From positions 104,155 through 168,154 of the forward strand of contig NZ_JAAAMI010000008.1 of NCBI RefSeq assembly GCF_010500845.1: a DNA stretch of 64,000 nucleotides. The letters are read 5' to 3'. Source of the stretch: Flagellimonas sediminis (GTDB taxonomy: Bacteria; Bacteroidota; Bacteroidia; Flavobacteriales; Flavobacteriaceae). A program made the position numbers and the translations under genes. The notes beneath the pieces were generated by a model. The model worked only from the letters and a program-made list of their open reading frames with translations, did no database searches and was not told where the DNA came from. Below are positions 17,065 to 25,764 of the stretch, in pieces; position 1 is the stretch's first letter; every line of letters starts with the position of its first letter.

Positions 17065-18315
17065 ATGGGCAAAAAAGGTAGCTTGGTCAGTAAGGGCCGT
17101 TACGAACTTCAATTTAGGGGCGTTTCATGTTTAAACTGTGGCCATCCATTGGACATCAGCGATAAATTCTGCCCCAATTGCTCGCAGGCGAATAGCACCA
17201 AAAAATTGACCATCAAGGATTTTGTTGACGAGTTCTTTTCCAGCGTCATCAATTACGATTCCAAACTACTGAAAACACTTTCGGCTTTGCTGTGGCGCCC
17301 TGGCACCATTACCAAGGATTACATCAACGGGAAAAGAGTGTCCTACACCAATCCTTTTCGATTTTTGTTGAGCTTGGCGTTTATCTACTTTTTGATGTTC
17401 ACCTTCAATAATAGGTTTGCGGAGTTGGATAAGAGTTTCAAGGATTTTGATGGCACCATTTCAGGAGGATCACCGGTATCGTACAATGTAAAAACCGGCG
17501 AAACCATGGTTGACAGTTTAAAATTGAAACAGCAGGCCGAAGAAGTCTTGCAATCCTTGGATTCCGTCGAAAACAAAAGTCCAGGATTGGCATTTGGTCT
17601 TAAAAAATTCGATTCCATCCGGAATGCCGACCCCGAAGTGGCGCGTTCCATTGGCATGCTGGATTCCCTGACCCATTTGAAAAACCAAAAACCAAAAGTG
17701 AACAAAGATTCCTTAATGGCGGCAAATCCAAAGGGATATTATGATAGCATCAGCAAAAAATCGGGCTTGGATGCCTTCTCCGATAAGGTCGATTTTTTTG
17801 TTCAAATGATCAAGAAGGATACCCTGTATTCCTTTGAGCAGGCTAGTGAAAAATATGACATCGAGAGTACATTGTCCAACAGGATGGCTTTTAATTCTTC
17901 CAACAATTTTCTTACCATACTACAACGGCCCAGTATCTTTCTAAAGAGCACTATATCCAAGCTTCCGTTCGTTATTTTCTTCTTCATGCCGTTGTTCACC
18001 ATCTTCATTTGGCTGGTGTACATCAGAAAAAAATACACCTACACCGATCATCTTATTTTTAGTTTCCACAATCAGTCCCTCTTGTTTATCTTGCTCATCC
18101 TTAGCTTGCTCTTGGACACGATTTTCAAGATCAGCACCGCAGGACTGTTTGTGACCATTTTCAGTATTTATCTGTTCATGGCCATGAAAAAATTTTACGG
18201 ACAAGGCATATTTAAAACGATTGTGAAATACATTTTTCTGAACACGATTTTTACGATTTTGGCGTTTTTCGCCGTACTCGTATTGTTCACGGGAAGTGTC
18301 TTTATCTATAACTAG
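17065..18315 (+). CDS. DUF3667 domain membrane protein
   Basis: 416 residues. The N-terminus has a zinc-ribbon (CLNCGHPLDISDKFCPNCSQ), followed by the DUF3667 core TIKDFVDEFFSSVINYDSKLLKTL and LLWRPGTITKDYINGKRVSY. One helix (about 108-125) precedes a long charged, probably extracytoplasmic stretch (about 135-290), then four hydrophobic helices at the C-terminus. The family has no established function. It is encoded just after the plug gene and 3 bases before apaG, so all three are probably one transcript. Confidence 0.8.
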   Translation: MGKKGSLVSKGRYELQFRGVSCLNCGHPLDISDKFCPNCSQANSTKKLTIKDFVDEFFSSVINYDSKLLKTLSALLWRPGTITKDYINGKRVSYTNPFRFLLSLAFIYFLMFTFNNRFAELDKSFKDFDGTISGGSPVSYNVKTGETMVDSLKLKQQAEEVLQSLDSVENKSPGLAFGLKKFDSIRNADPEVARSIGMLDSLTHLKNQKPKVNKDSLMAANPKGYYDSISKKSGLDAFSDKVDFFVQMIKKDTLYSFEQASEKYDIESTLSNRMAFNSSNNFLTILQRPSIFLKSTISKLPFVIFFFMPLFTIFIWLVYIRKKYTYTDHLIFSFHNQSLLFILLILSLLLDTIFKISTAGLFVTIFSIYLFMAMKKFYGQGIFKTIVKYIFLNTIFTILAFFAVLVLFTGSVFIYN

Positions 18316-18318
18316 CGT

Positions 18319-18705
18319 ATGTTCACACAAGTAACAAAAGGCATCAAGGTTTCCGTACAGACCACTTTTGAAGGCACTTTCTTCAAGAACTATAAAATGC
18401 ATTATGCCTTTGGCTACACCATAACCATTGAAAACCTGAGCAAGGATGCCGTGCAATTGGTGGCAAGACATTGGGACATTTTTGATGCCTTGAAGGATAT
18501 GGAGACCATTGACGGGGAAGGGGTGATAGGTAGAAAACCTGTGATCAAGCCCGGCAAGTCGCACACCTATAGTTCAGGATGTCTTTTGGCCTCCCCCATC
18601 GGTGCCATGAAAGGGTATTATGAAATGGTAAACTTTACTACTACGGAAGAATTTGAAGTGGAGATACCCACCTTCAAATTTGCAGCTCCGTTTGCCATAA
18701 ACTAA
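18319..18705 (+). CDS. apaG: ApaG-domain protein
   Basis: 128 residues, single immunoglobulin-like ApaG (DUF525) domain. YTITIENLSKDAVQLVARHWDIFDA, VIGRKPVIKPGKSHTYSSGCLL and a C-terminal FEVEIPTFKFAAP match the family throughout. It has been linked to Co2+/Mg2+ homeostasis and diadenosine tetraphosphate levels in enterobacteria, but the mechanism is unsettled. It starts 3 bases after the DUF3667 gene. Confidence 0.9.
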   Translation: MFTQVTKGIKVSVQTTFEGTFFKNYKMHYAFGYTITIENLSKDAVQLVARHWDIFDALKDMETIDGEGVIGRKPVIKPGKSHTYSSGCLLASPIGAMKGYYEMVNFTTTEEFEVEIPTFKFAAPFAIN

Positions 18706-18738
18706 AGCCTATCATTTTCTATTCGATATCTGATTGCT

Positions 18739-18746
18739 TACCTTTG
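18739..18746 (+). promoter_or_regulatory. -7 promoter element of pruA
   Basis: TACCTTTG, perfect TAnnTTTG match, 31 bases before the ATG. No convincing -33 element. Confidence 0.5.
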
Positions 18747-18777
18747 GTGGAATTTTAAAAATAAAAAGAACTACACC

Positions 18778-20406
18778 ATGGGAAAAGGATTTTTTCAAGT
18801 TCCGACTGCATATAACGAACCTGTAAAAAGCTACGCCCCGGGAACCCCGGAACGCGACGAGGTATTAAAACAATATAAGGTCTATTATAAAGGAAAGGTA
18901 GAGGTGCCCCTCTATATTGGCAGTGAAGAGGTAAAGACAGGCAATACCAAACCCATGTCCCCTCCGCATGAGCACAAACATGTTGTGGGACATTACCATA
19001 CCGCCGACAAAAAACTTGTGGAAAAAACCATCGCCAACTGCCTGGAATCAAGAAGGGCCTGGGCAAATCTCCCATGGGAACAGCGCGCCGCGGTCTTTTT
19101 AAAAGCCGCCGAGCTGATTGCCGGTCCATATCGCGCCAAGATCAATGCGGCTACCATGATGGCGCAGTCCAAGACCATACACCAAGCTGAAATCGATGCC
19201 GCTTGTGAGTTGATCGATTTCCTAAGGTTCAATGTAGAGTTCATGTCGCAGATCTATGGGGAACAACCAGAATCTTCCGAAGGTATTTGGAACCGTGTAG
19301 AGTATCGCCCTTTGGAAGGTTTCATCTATGCGATAACACCTTTTAACTTTACGGCTATTGCAGGTAACCTGCCTGCCAGTGCCGCCATGATGGGCAACGT
19401 GGTTGTTTGGAAACCCAGCGACAGTCAAGTGTTCTCCGCCAAGGTGATCATGGACGTTTTTAAAGAAGCCGGTCTTCCCGATGGCGTGATCAATATGGTG
19501 ATGGGTGACCCCGTCATGATCTCGGAAACCCTTTTGACCAGCCCTGATTTTGCGGGACTGCACTTCACCGGTTCCACCTATGTGTTCAAGGAACTTTGGA
19601 AGCAGATCGGGAACAATATACATTCCTATAAGACCTACCCAAGAATTGTTGGAGAGACCGGAGGAAAGGATTTCATCATTGCCCACCCATCGGCAAAACC
19701 AAAACAGGTGGCCACTGCGATTGTAAGAGGTGCTTTTGAGCTACAGGGGCAAAAATGTAGTGCCGCCTCCCGTGTGTACCTTCCTAAATCCGTAGCAAAT
19801 GAAATCTTGGATCTGGTAAAAGCGGATTTGGCCTCGTTCAACAAACCTGGATCACCAGAAGATATGAGCAACTTTGTTACCGCTGTGATCCACGAAGCTT
19901 CTTTTGACAAACTGGCCAAGTATATCGATCAGGCCAAGACCGACAAGGATGCCGAAATCATTGCCGGAGGGGGATACGACAAATCCGTAGGTTATTTTGT
20001 GGAACCTACCGTTATTTTGACCACCAATCCAAAGTATGAGACCATGTGCACCGAGTTGTTCGGCCCAGTGGTCACCGTGTATATCTATGAGGACCAGGAT
20101 TGGAGTGAAACCCTTAAATTGGTTGACAGCACTTCCGAATATGCACTTACAGGAGCTGTTCTGTCCACTGATAGATATGCCATTGAAGAGGCCACCAAGG
20201 CCCTTCAGGATTGTGCGGGGAACTTCTACATCAACGACAAGCCTACTGGGGCCGTTGTAGGCCAGCAGCCTTTTGGCGGTGCTAGGGCATCTGGAACCAA
20301 TGACAAAGCGGGCTCTGCCCAAAATTTACTTCGCTGGGTTTCTCCACGATTGATCAAGGAAACCTTTGTGACGCCAGAAGATTATCGTTATCCATTTTTG
20401 GGATAA
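18778..20406 (+). CDS. pruA: L-glutamate gamma-semialdehyde dehydrogenase
   Basis: Oxidises glutamate-5-semialdehyde (from proline) to glutamate with NAD+. It is 542 residues, the length of monofunctional P5C dehydrogenases. Visible: ITPFNFTAIAGNLPAS (cofactor pocket), VVWKPSD, GLHFTGST, VGETGGKDFIIAHPS (catalytic Glu) and LQGQKCSAASRVY (catalytic Cys), then FGPVVTVYIYED and QPFGGARASGTNDKAG. All catalytic residues are present. No proline dehydrogenase gene lies in the window, so the two steps are encoded apart. A strong terminator follows. Confidence 0.95.
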   Translation: MGKGFFQVPTAYNEPVKSYAPGTPERDEVLKQYKVYYKGKVEVPLYIGSEEVKTGNTKPMSPPHEHKHVVGHYHTADKKLVEKTIANCLESRRAWANLPWEQRAAVFLKAAELIAGPYRAKINAATMMAQSKTIHQAEIDAACELIDFLRFNVEFMSQIYGEQPESSEGIWNRVEYRPLEGFIYAITPFNFTAIAGNLPASAAMMGNVVVWKPSDSQVFSAKVIMDVFKEAGLPDGVINMVMGDPVMISETLLTSPDFAGLHFTGSTYVFKELWKQIGNNIHSYKTYPRIVGETGGKDFIIAHPSAKPKQVATAIVRGAFELQGQKCSAASRVYLPKSVANEILDLVKADLASFNKPGSPEDMSNFVTAVIHEASFDKLAKYIDQAKTDKDAEIIAGGGYDKSVGYFVEPTVILTTNPKYETMCTELFGPVVTVYIYEDQDWSETLKLVDSTSEYALTGAVLSTDRYAIEEATKALQDCAGNFYINDKPTGAVVGQQPFGGARASGTNDKAGSAQNLLRWVSPRLIKETFVTPEDYRYPFLG

Positions 20407-20424
20407 TTCTGAAATACCTAATTT

Positions 20425-20455
20425 AAAGGCTGCCATTAATGGCAGCCTTTTTTTT
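20425..20455 (+). terminator. Rho-independent terminator after pruA
   Basis: A 10-bp stem (20425-20434 with 20441-20450) with a six-base loop ATTAAT, followed by T8. Confidence 0.85.
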
Positions 20456-20473
20456 GACTCAAAAATAAAATCT

Positions 20474-21238
20474 ATGCCCAGACCCTTTGTATTGGCCGAA
20501 ACCAACTGGAAACACCTTAAGGACGAATCCTTTGATTTGGCAGTGCTCCCTTGGGGTGCCACGGAAGCCCATAACTATCACCTTCCATATGCCACAGATG
20601 TAATCGAAGCGACCAAAATTGCCGAAGAATCCGCAAGATTGGCTTGGGAGCAAGGTTGCAAGGTGGTAGTGTTGCCCACTATTCCATTTGGGGTAAACAC
20701 GGGACAATCCGATATCTATCTGGATATGAACCTGAACCCCAGCACCCAATTTGCTATTTTGAAGGATGTATTGACCGTTTTGGACAGACAAGGAATACAT
20801 AAGTTCATGATATTGAACAGTCATGGAGGCAATAATTGGGAAGCTCTGGTACGGGAATTGGGACTGCTCTTCCCCAATTTGTTCCTTTGTGTTACCAATT
20901 GGTTCAAAATGGTGGAAAAAAAGCACATTTTTGAAAATCCTGGTGATCACGCGGATGAAATGGAAACCAGTCTCATCCTTCATTTGGCGCCGGATTTGGT
21001 GCTACCCAAGGAAGATTGGGGCGATGGAAAAGAGTTCAAAAACAAAATCAAGGCCTTTTCCGAAGGATGGGCCTGGACGGAACGACCTTGGTCCAAGATA
21101 AGTTCGGATACGGGTGTAGGTGACCCATCCAAAGCAACGGCAGAAAAAGGAAAGCTGTTTTTTGATGCGGTTTGTGCAAAAATGGCAAAGCTTTTCAAAG
21201 ATATTTCGGAGGCCGATTTAGAGACGCTTTACGAGTAG
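20474..21238 (+). CDS. Creatininase family amidohydrolase
   Basis: 254 residues. The family pattern is intact: LPWGATEAHNYHLPYATD (metal ligands E and H, plus D), LPTIPFGVNTGQ, LNSHGGNNW and DHADEMETSLIL (H and E). Relatives include creatininase, the mycofactocin peptidase MftE and the FAPy deformylase ArfB, so this protein probably hydrolyses a cyclic amide or formamide with two metal ions; the substrate cannot be told from sequence. It follows pruA but behind a terminator, starting only 19 bases after the T run, so it needs its own promoter or read-through. Confidence 0.87.
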   Translation: MPRPFVLAETNWKHLKDESFDLAVLPWGATEAHNYHLPYATDVIEATKIAEESARLAWEQGCKVVVLPTIPFGVNTGQSDIYLDMNLNPSTQFAILKDVLTVLDRQGIHKFMILNSHGGNNWEALVRELGLLFPNLFLCVTNWFKMVEKKHIFENPGDHADEMETSLILHLAPDLVLPKEDWGDGKEFKNKIKAFSEGWAWTERPWSKISSDTGVGDPSKATAEKGKLFFDAVCAKMAKLFKDISEADLETLYE

Positions 21239-21306
21239 AATTAAGCAATTCCAGACAAGTTTTAGACTTCAGCGAACAATTCATTTGTAAATTTAACGTT
21301 AATTAA

Positions 21307-21337
21307 TTGTTACTTGAATGTAATCTATTTACTTTTA
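21307..21337 (+). promoter_or_regulatory. Candidate promoter of a 40-codon ORF
   Basis: TTG at 21307-21309, a 20-base spacer and TACTTTTA at 21330-21337 (one mismatch to TAnnTTTG). Spacing fits the Bacteroidota -33/-7 pattern. The small ORF starts 20 bases downstream. Confidence 0.45.
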
Positions 21338-21357
21338 CCGTATCAAATCAATTCGTT

Positions 21358-21480
21358 ATGAGCTTAGGAAAACATGTTTGGTGGAAAAAATTCGTTGATA
21401 AATACAACCGTCTCTGGAAATTTGGCAAAGACTATTCCCGGAAATGTAGGTTGGTTTATAAAAGGATGTACAGTATTTGA
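21358..21480 (+). CDS. Small basic protein, 40 residues
   Basis: ATG 21358 to TGA 21480. The product begins MSLGKHVWWKKFVDKY and ends RKCRLVYKRMYSI. It has about 13 Lys/Arg and 9 Trp/Tyr/Phe, so it is very basic and aromatic, without a hydrophobic helix. A promoter-like sequence precedes it. It occupies an otherwise empty 384-base gap (21239-21622). No homologue is known to me; it could be a nucleic-acid-binding peptide or a chance ORF. Confidence 0.4.
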   Translation: MSLGKHVWWKKFVDKYNRLWKFGKDYSRKCRLVYKRMYSI

Positions 21481-21532
21481 TAAAGCCTGTCTGCCAAACC
21501 AACAAATTCACCCAAAAGCCCATATTTTCTCC

Positions 21533-21540
21533 TATATTTG
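21533..21540 (+). promoter_or_regulatory. -7 promoter element before the large TPR gene
   Basis: TATATTTG, perfect TAnnTTTG, 82 bases before the chosen ATG 21623 and 46 bases before an alternative in-frame TTG 21587. Confidence 0.5.
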
Positions 21541-21622
21541 GTTATTGTAATTATTGCACAAGGAATAACCTCCTTTTCATCCTGAATTGATTTCCGTTGC
21601 ACAAATCAAAGTTTGCTTTGCA

Positions 21623-23896
21623 ATGAAAAAGGAGGCCAATACATTCGAAAAACTTTTAACGGATGACCCTGTTCCGACCCAGATTAACTACAATGACATA
21701 CTCCATTCTTTCAAAATTCAGGATTATCGTACTGCTCTCCATAAATGCCAAACCATTAATACTGAATACCCAAATGCATGGTTTTATTGTATTGAAGCGG
21801 AGCTTTTTATAACATTGAACGAGTATGGTTCCGCGGTGAGCGCTTACCATAAAGCATTTGCCGCTTCTGGAAATGACCCCCTTCTCGATCATTACATTTC
21901 CTTACAACTTGCCCTTTGCTACCTTGAACAGAATGAGCTGCGCCAACTCCTAGATACCTTGGAGACCTATTTCTTATTTTATCCAACAAAAAATACAAGA
22001 CAATTATCACAAACCTATCTTCATTATTACCTCTACCTAATAGCATTGCTCCAACAAAATGATCCAGAAAAGGTCCAGTACATTATGCACGAATTGGAGT
22101 CATTTGATTGCACGGAACTACAGTTTCTCAAAATTGCAGTGGGGTTTGCACAAAACACACCTGGTTTTGGGGAAATCTATGAACAATACATCAATTACCG
22201 ACCTTCCCATGCATGCAAATTGAATGAATGTTTTTTGATGGGCATAAACAATTTTAAGGATGAAGCAGATGCCAAATCGTTCTTTGAAAACTGTGTTGAA
22301 GATGAACTGTATTATACCCGATTGCTATATGAATTTGAGAGTATTGGACGAAATGATATTGATTTCACATCCAACACCTCAACCTACAGTATTTTATTGA
22401 AAATTAAGGAACCCCATTCCTTCCAAATCAAAAAGAGAATACGGATGTTGTCCCCAAGCTTGGAAAACATCATCCAAATATTGGGATCATCTGAAATTCC
22501 GCATTTTCACAAAAACTTGGATGAAAAATCCACTTATATCGAAATTCATTGCCCAACGGATAAGTGGTTTGGAGATTATGGGCATTTTGCCCAAGTTTTG
22601 CTTTGGTTATGCCAATATGCAGAGGACATTCAAATCTTGATCTCCGAGATGTATGAAAATTGGATCGATCATTTCCAGTCTCAAGATGGCCTTTCCAGTT
22701 ATTGTCGGTACTACGGAAAAGATGACACTTTGGAATCCAAACTAAGTACCTACGAGGAGATAGCCCTTAAAAATTGCAATAATCTGGAGCTGAACAAAAT
22801 CATCTCCAAAACATTTGAAACTTACGGAAGGGTCAACCATGTAAATCCGGATTCGGTTTACAGGGAAAACCATACATCCATGGAACGTCTCATCAAAGCC
22901 CTGCAATACAATCCAGAAAATATTGAAGCTTTAGTTTCCTATGGCATCATCCTCTATTCCAAATCCAATTACATACAAAGTAAAAAACAATTTGAAACGG
23001 CCGTTCAAATTGACAATGACCTACCCATTCCACATTATTATTTGGGAAAAATATTGCTGTTGGAAAATAACACGGCTTTAGCAGAGCAATCGTTCCAGAC
23101 GCTTTATACTATTCAATCCGTTAACATAGATATCTTGGATCTTAAAATTGACGCCTTTAAAGTCCTGCGGGAAATTGCCTTTACCAAACCCGAGACATTG
23201 CATACTACCATTGGCGACATCGAAAGCAGATTAAGCGAATTATACAGGTTGAAAACTAATTTAGAACTGGAGCATACCCAAAAGATCAACAATAGTTCCT
23301 ACGCCCAACAAGAATTGAAAAATGCATTGGACCAATGTATACAAAAGTTAAAAGAAACCCCTAAAAATGTTTCTTTAGTGATAGAGCTCGGACATTGCCA
23401 TTATCATCTCAACGCTTTTGAAAAAGCTGTGACAGCTTATAAGAAAGCTCTTCGAATTGGTACTCCTCAAGAATTTGATGTAACGCTTTGGCTTGCCACG
23501 TCATTACTTTATGAAAAGAAAGCCAATGAAGCCCAACTTCTTTTAAATACTGCTTTGGACAGGATGGAATCCCCACAACGAAAAGCAATCCTCTTGGGAT
23601 CACTTGCATGGCTATATATGGAAGAGGGCGACAAAACCAAGGCCTCCATGCATTTGGAAAAAGCCATGGACTTGAATAAAGACTACTGTTATTTGTGGTA
23701 TCTGAAAGCCATCTTGTTGACAAAAAAGGGGGCACATGATATGACACTTGAATGTATTGCCAAAACAATTTTACTGGATGTCACCAAAAGAAGTTTGCTA
23801 CAAAATGAAAAAGAGTTGGACACTCTTAAATCAGATATTCGTTTTTGGGATCTGGTTTTAAAACCCCAACCCAACGATTCCCGCGATAAATGTTAG
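21623..23896 (+). CDS. Large tetratricopeptide-repeat protein
   Basis: 757 residues from ATG 21623 (769 from TTG 21587). No signal peptide or membrane helix, so probably cytoplasmic. TPR-like helices occur near the N-terminus (residues about 22-95), and clear TPRs at about 430-500 (YNPENIEALVSYGIILYSKS) and 590-720 (NVSLVIELGHCHYHLNAFEKAVTAYKKAL; AWLYMEEGDKTKASMHLEKAM). The middle part (about 180-400) has no recognised domain. It is a scaffold or adaptor of unknown partner. Its stop overlaps the stop of the convergent rsmG by two bases. Confidence 0.75.
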   Translation: MKKEANTFEKLLTDDPVPTQINYNDILHSFKIQDYRTALHKCQTINTEYPNAWFYCIEAELFITLNEYGSAVSAYHKAFAASGNDPLLDHYISLQLALCYLEQNELRQLLDTLETYFLFYPTKNTRQLSQTYLHYYLYLIALLQQNDPEKVQYIMHELESFDCTELQFLKIAVGFAQNTPGFGEIYEQYINYRPSHACKLNECFLMGINNFKDEADAKSFFENCVEDELYYTRLLYEFESIGRNDIDFTSNTSTYSILLKIKEPHSFQIKKRIRMLSPSLENIIQILGSSEIPHFHKNLDEKSTYIEIHCPTDKWFGDYGHFAQVLLWLCQYAEDIQILISEMYENWIDHFQSQDGLSSYCRYYGKDDTLESKLSTYEEIALKNCNNLELNKIISKTFETYGRVNHVNPDSVYRENHTSMERLIKALQYNPENIEALVSYGIILYSKSNYIQSKKQFETAVQIDNDLPIPHYYLGKILLLENNTALAEQSFQTLYTIQSVNIDILDLKIDAFKVLREIAFTKPETLHTTIGDIESRLSELYRLKTNLELEHTQKINNSSYAQQELKNALDQCIQKLKETPKNVSLVIELGHCHYHLNAFEKAVTAYKKALRIGTPQEFDVTLWLATSLLYEKKANEAQLLLNTALDRMESPQRKAILLGSLAWLYMEEGDKTKASMHLEKAMDLNKDYCYLWYLKAILLTKKGAHDMTLECIAKTILLDVTKRSLLQNEKELDTLKSDIRFWDLVLKPQPNDSRDKC

Positions 23897-24531
23897 AAAG
23901 ATTTAAACTTTTGAGGAAGGTACACCACTTTCTTGGTATCAAAGAAATCCTCCTCAAAATAATCCTTAAGATCAAAGATCTGAACGGTGGTATAATCTTT
24001 CAACTCTTCTTCCAAGTCACCACCCTTTAGATAGAGTATCCCATTTTTCCGTTCATGGGAAGAATCCTTTTTTATTTTTCCCCTGGTCCAATACACAAAA
24101 GTGGGCATAGCGGCAACGGCCCTGCTGACAATAAAATCAAATTGTCCAGGGATATCTTCCACTCTGGAATGAATGGCCTTTACATTTTCAAGTTGTAGCC
24201 CATCAATCACCTCTTGAACCACCTTGATCTTTTTACCAATGGCATCCACCAAGGTGAAATTGACGTTCGGGAAAAGGATGGCCAACGGAATACCGGGAAA
24301 GCCCCCGCCTGTACCCACATCTAAAATATGGGCCCCTTCATTAAAGGTCTGAATCTTTGCAATTCCCAGAGAATGAAGTACATGCCGAAGATAAAGCTCG
24401 TCGATATCCTTTCTACTGACCACATTGATCTTTTGGTTCCAATCCTGATATAATCCTTCCAATGCCTTAAAATGGGCCACTTGTTCCTCGGTGAGCGTCG
24501 TAAAATATTTTTGGATGATATCAACAGTCAT
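23893..24531 (-). CDS. rsmG: 16S rRNA (guanine-527-N7)-methyltransferase
   Basis: GidB family SAM-dependent enzyme that makes m7G527 in 16S rRNA. About 212 residues from ATG 24531; an ATG two codons upstream also fits. Motifs: WNQKINVVSRKDIDELYLRHVLHSL, LDVGTGGGFPGIPLAILFP (SAM loop), LVDAIGKKIKVV and FDFIVSRAVAAMPTF. Normal length. It is transcribed alone, away from the desaturase gene. Loss of this gene gives low-level streptomycin resistance in other bacteria (established for the family). Confidence 0.95.
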   Translation of the reverse strand: MTVDIIQKYFTTLTEEQVAHFKALEGLYQDWNQKINVVSRKDIDELYLRHVLHSLGIAKIQTFNEGAHILDVGTGGGFPGIPLAILFPNVNFTLVDAIGKKIKVVQEVIDGLQLENVKAIHSRVEDIPGQFDFIVSRAVAAMPTFVYWTRGKIKKDSSHERKNGILYLKGGDLEEELKDYTTVQIFDLKDYFEEDFFDTKKVVYLPQKFKSF

Positions 24532-24598
24532 TCCCACGAACTTATTTTTAGCAAAATTAATACTTTTAAAGACCTTAACATCGTTCTAACATAAGGCA

Positions 24599-24631
24599 TT
24601 TGATCTCATCGGATTAAAAAAGCTATTTTTG
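24599..24631 (+). promoter_or_regulatory. Promoter of the desaturase gene
   Basis: TTTG (24599-24602), 21-base spacer, TATTTTTG (24624-24631), a full Bacteroidota -33/-7 promoter 16 bases before the ATG. Confidence 0.65.
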
Positions 24632-24647
24632 TAAAAACAATTATTTT

Positions 24648-25751
24648 ATGAATACGAGTACCATCCGGTTTTCAAGAAAGGATTCAGCACAATTTTTTAA
24701 GACGTTGAACAAACGTGTCAATGAATACTTCAACGAGAACAATCTCAAAAAAACCGGGAACTGGAAACTTCACTTGAAAACCATTGTGATGTTTGCCATT
24801 TTTCTGACCCCTTATTTTTTAATTTTAACCCTTCACCTCCCCTTTTGGGCCTATTTGCTACTTTCCATCACCATGGGTGTGGGCATGGCAGGTGTGGGTA
24901 TGAACGTAATGCATGATGGTAACCATGGCGCCTATTCCAACAAAAAATGGGTAAACAAGATTATGGGCAGCAGCATTTATATTTTGGCCGGTAATGTTTA
25001 TAACTGGCAGGTACAGCACAATGTATTGCACCACACCTATACCAATATCCACGAGCACGATGAGGATATGGAAGCCGGAAGAATCCTAAGGTTCTCCAAA
25101 CATGCCAAATGGCACAAACACCACCGATTCCAACATTACTACTCCATTTTCCTTTATGGGTTACTTACCTTCAATTGGGCGCTTACCACAGATTTCCAAC
25201 AGATGTACCGCTATATGAAGCGTAACCTCAGTTATGGAAAACTGCCCAACCCTGCCATTAACTGGAGTACCTTGGTAATCACTAAAGTCATTTATCTGAC
25301 CGTTTGGATCGTTTTGCCCTTGATTTTTGCCAACATTGCATGGTGGCAAGTATTGCTCGGATTCTTTATCATGCATTATGTTGCTGGAGTGATTTTGAGT
25401 GTGGTTTTCCAATTGGCCCACATTGTGGACGATGCGGACCAACCTCTACCTGATGCAGAAGGGAACATGAAAAATACATGGGCGATCCACCAATTGTTTA
25501 CCACCGTGAACTTTGGGACCAAGAACAAGATAGTAAACTGGTTTACCGGCGGTTTGAACCATCAGGTAGAGCACCATATCTTCCCCAATATCAGTCATAT
25601 ACATTACACAAAAATTTCAAAAATTGTGAAACAGACTGCCAAGGAGTTCAATTTGCCCTACAACGAGTATAAAACTACCAGAAAAGCTATAATTTCGCAC
25701 TTCAAACATTTGAAGGAACTGGGTAAAAACCCAGCACTTCAATACCAGTAA
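24648..25751 (+). CDS. Membrane fatty acid desaturase
   Basis: 367 residues with four predicted membrane helices and three histidine boxes for the di-iron site: HDGNHGAYS, HNVLHHTYTN and NHQVEHHIFPNISH. The third box has the QxxHH form seen in front-end (delta-5/delta-6-type) and sphingolipid desaturases, but there is no N-terminal cytochrome b5 domain, so electrons must come from a separate ferredoxin or cytochrome. It probably adjusts membrane lipid unsaturation. It has its own promoter; the aminotransferase gene starts 13 bases after its stop. Confidence 0.9.
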   Translation: MNTSTIRFSRKDSAQFFKTLNKRVNEYFNENNLKKTGNWKLHLKTIVMFAIFLTPYFLILTLHLPFWAYLLLSITMGVGMAGVGMNVMHDGNHGAYSNKKWVNKIMGSSIYILAGNVYNWQVQHNVLHHTYTNIHEHDEDMEAGRILRFSKHAKWHKHHRFQHYYSIFLYGLLTFNWALTTDFQQMYRYMKRNLSYGKLPNPAINWSTLVITKVIYLTVWIVLPLIFANIAWWQVLLGFFIMHYVAGVILSVVFQLAHIVDDADQPLPDAEGNMKNTWAIHQLFTTVNFGTKNKIVNWFTGGLNHQVEHHIFPNISHIHYTKISKIVKQTAKEFNLPYNEYKTTRKAIISHFKHLKELGKNPALQYQ

Positions 25752-25764
25752 AATAGCATAATAG

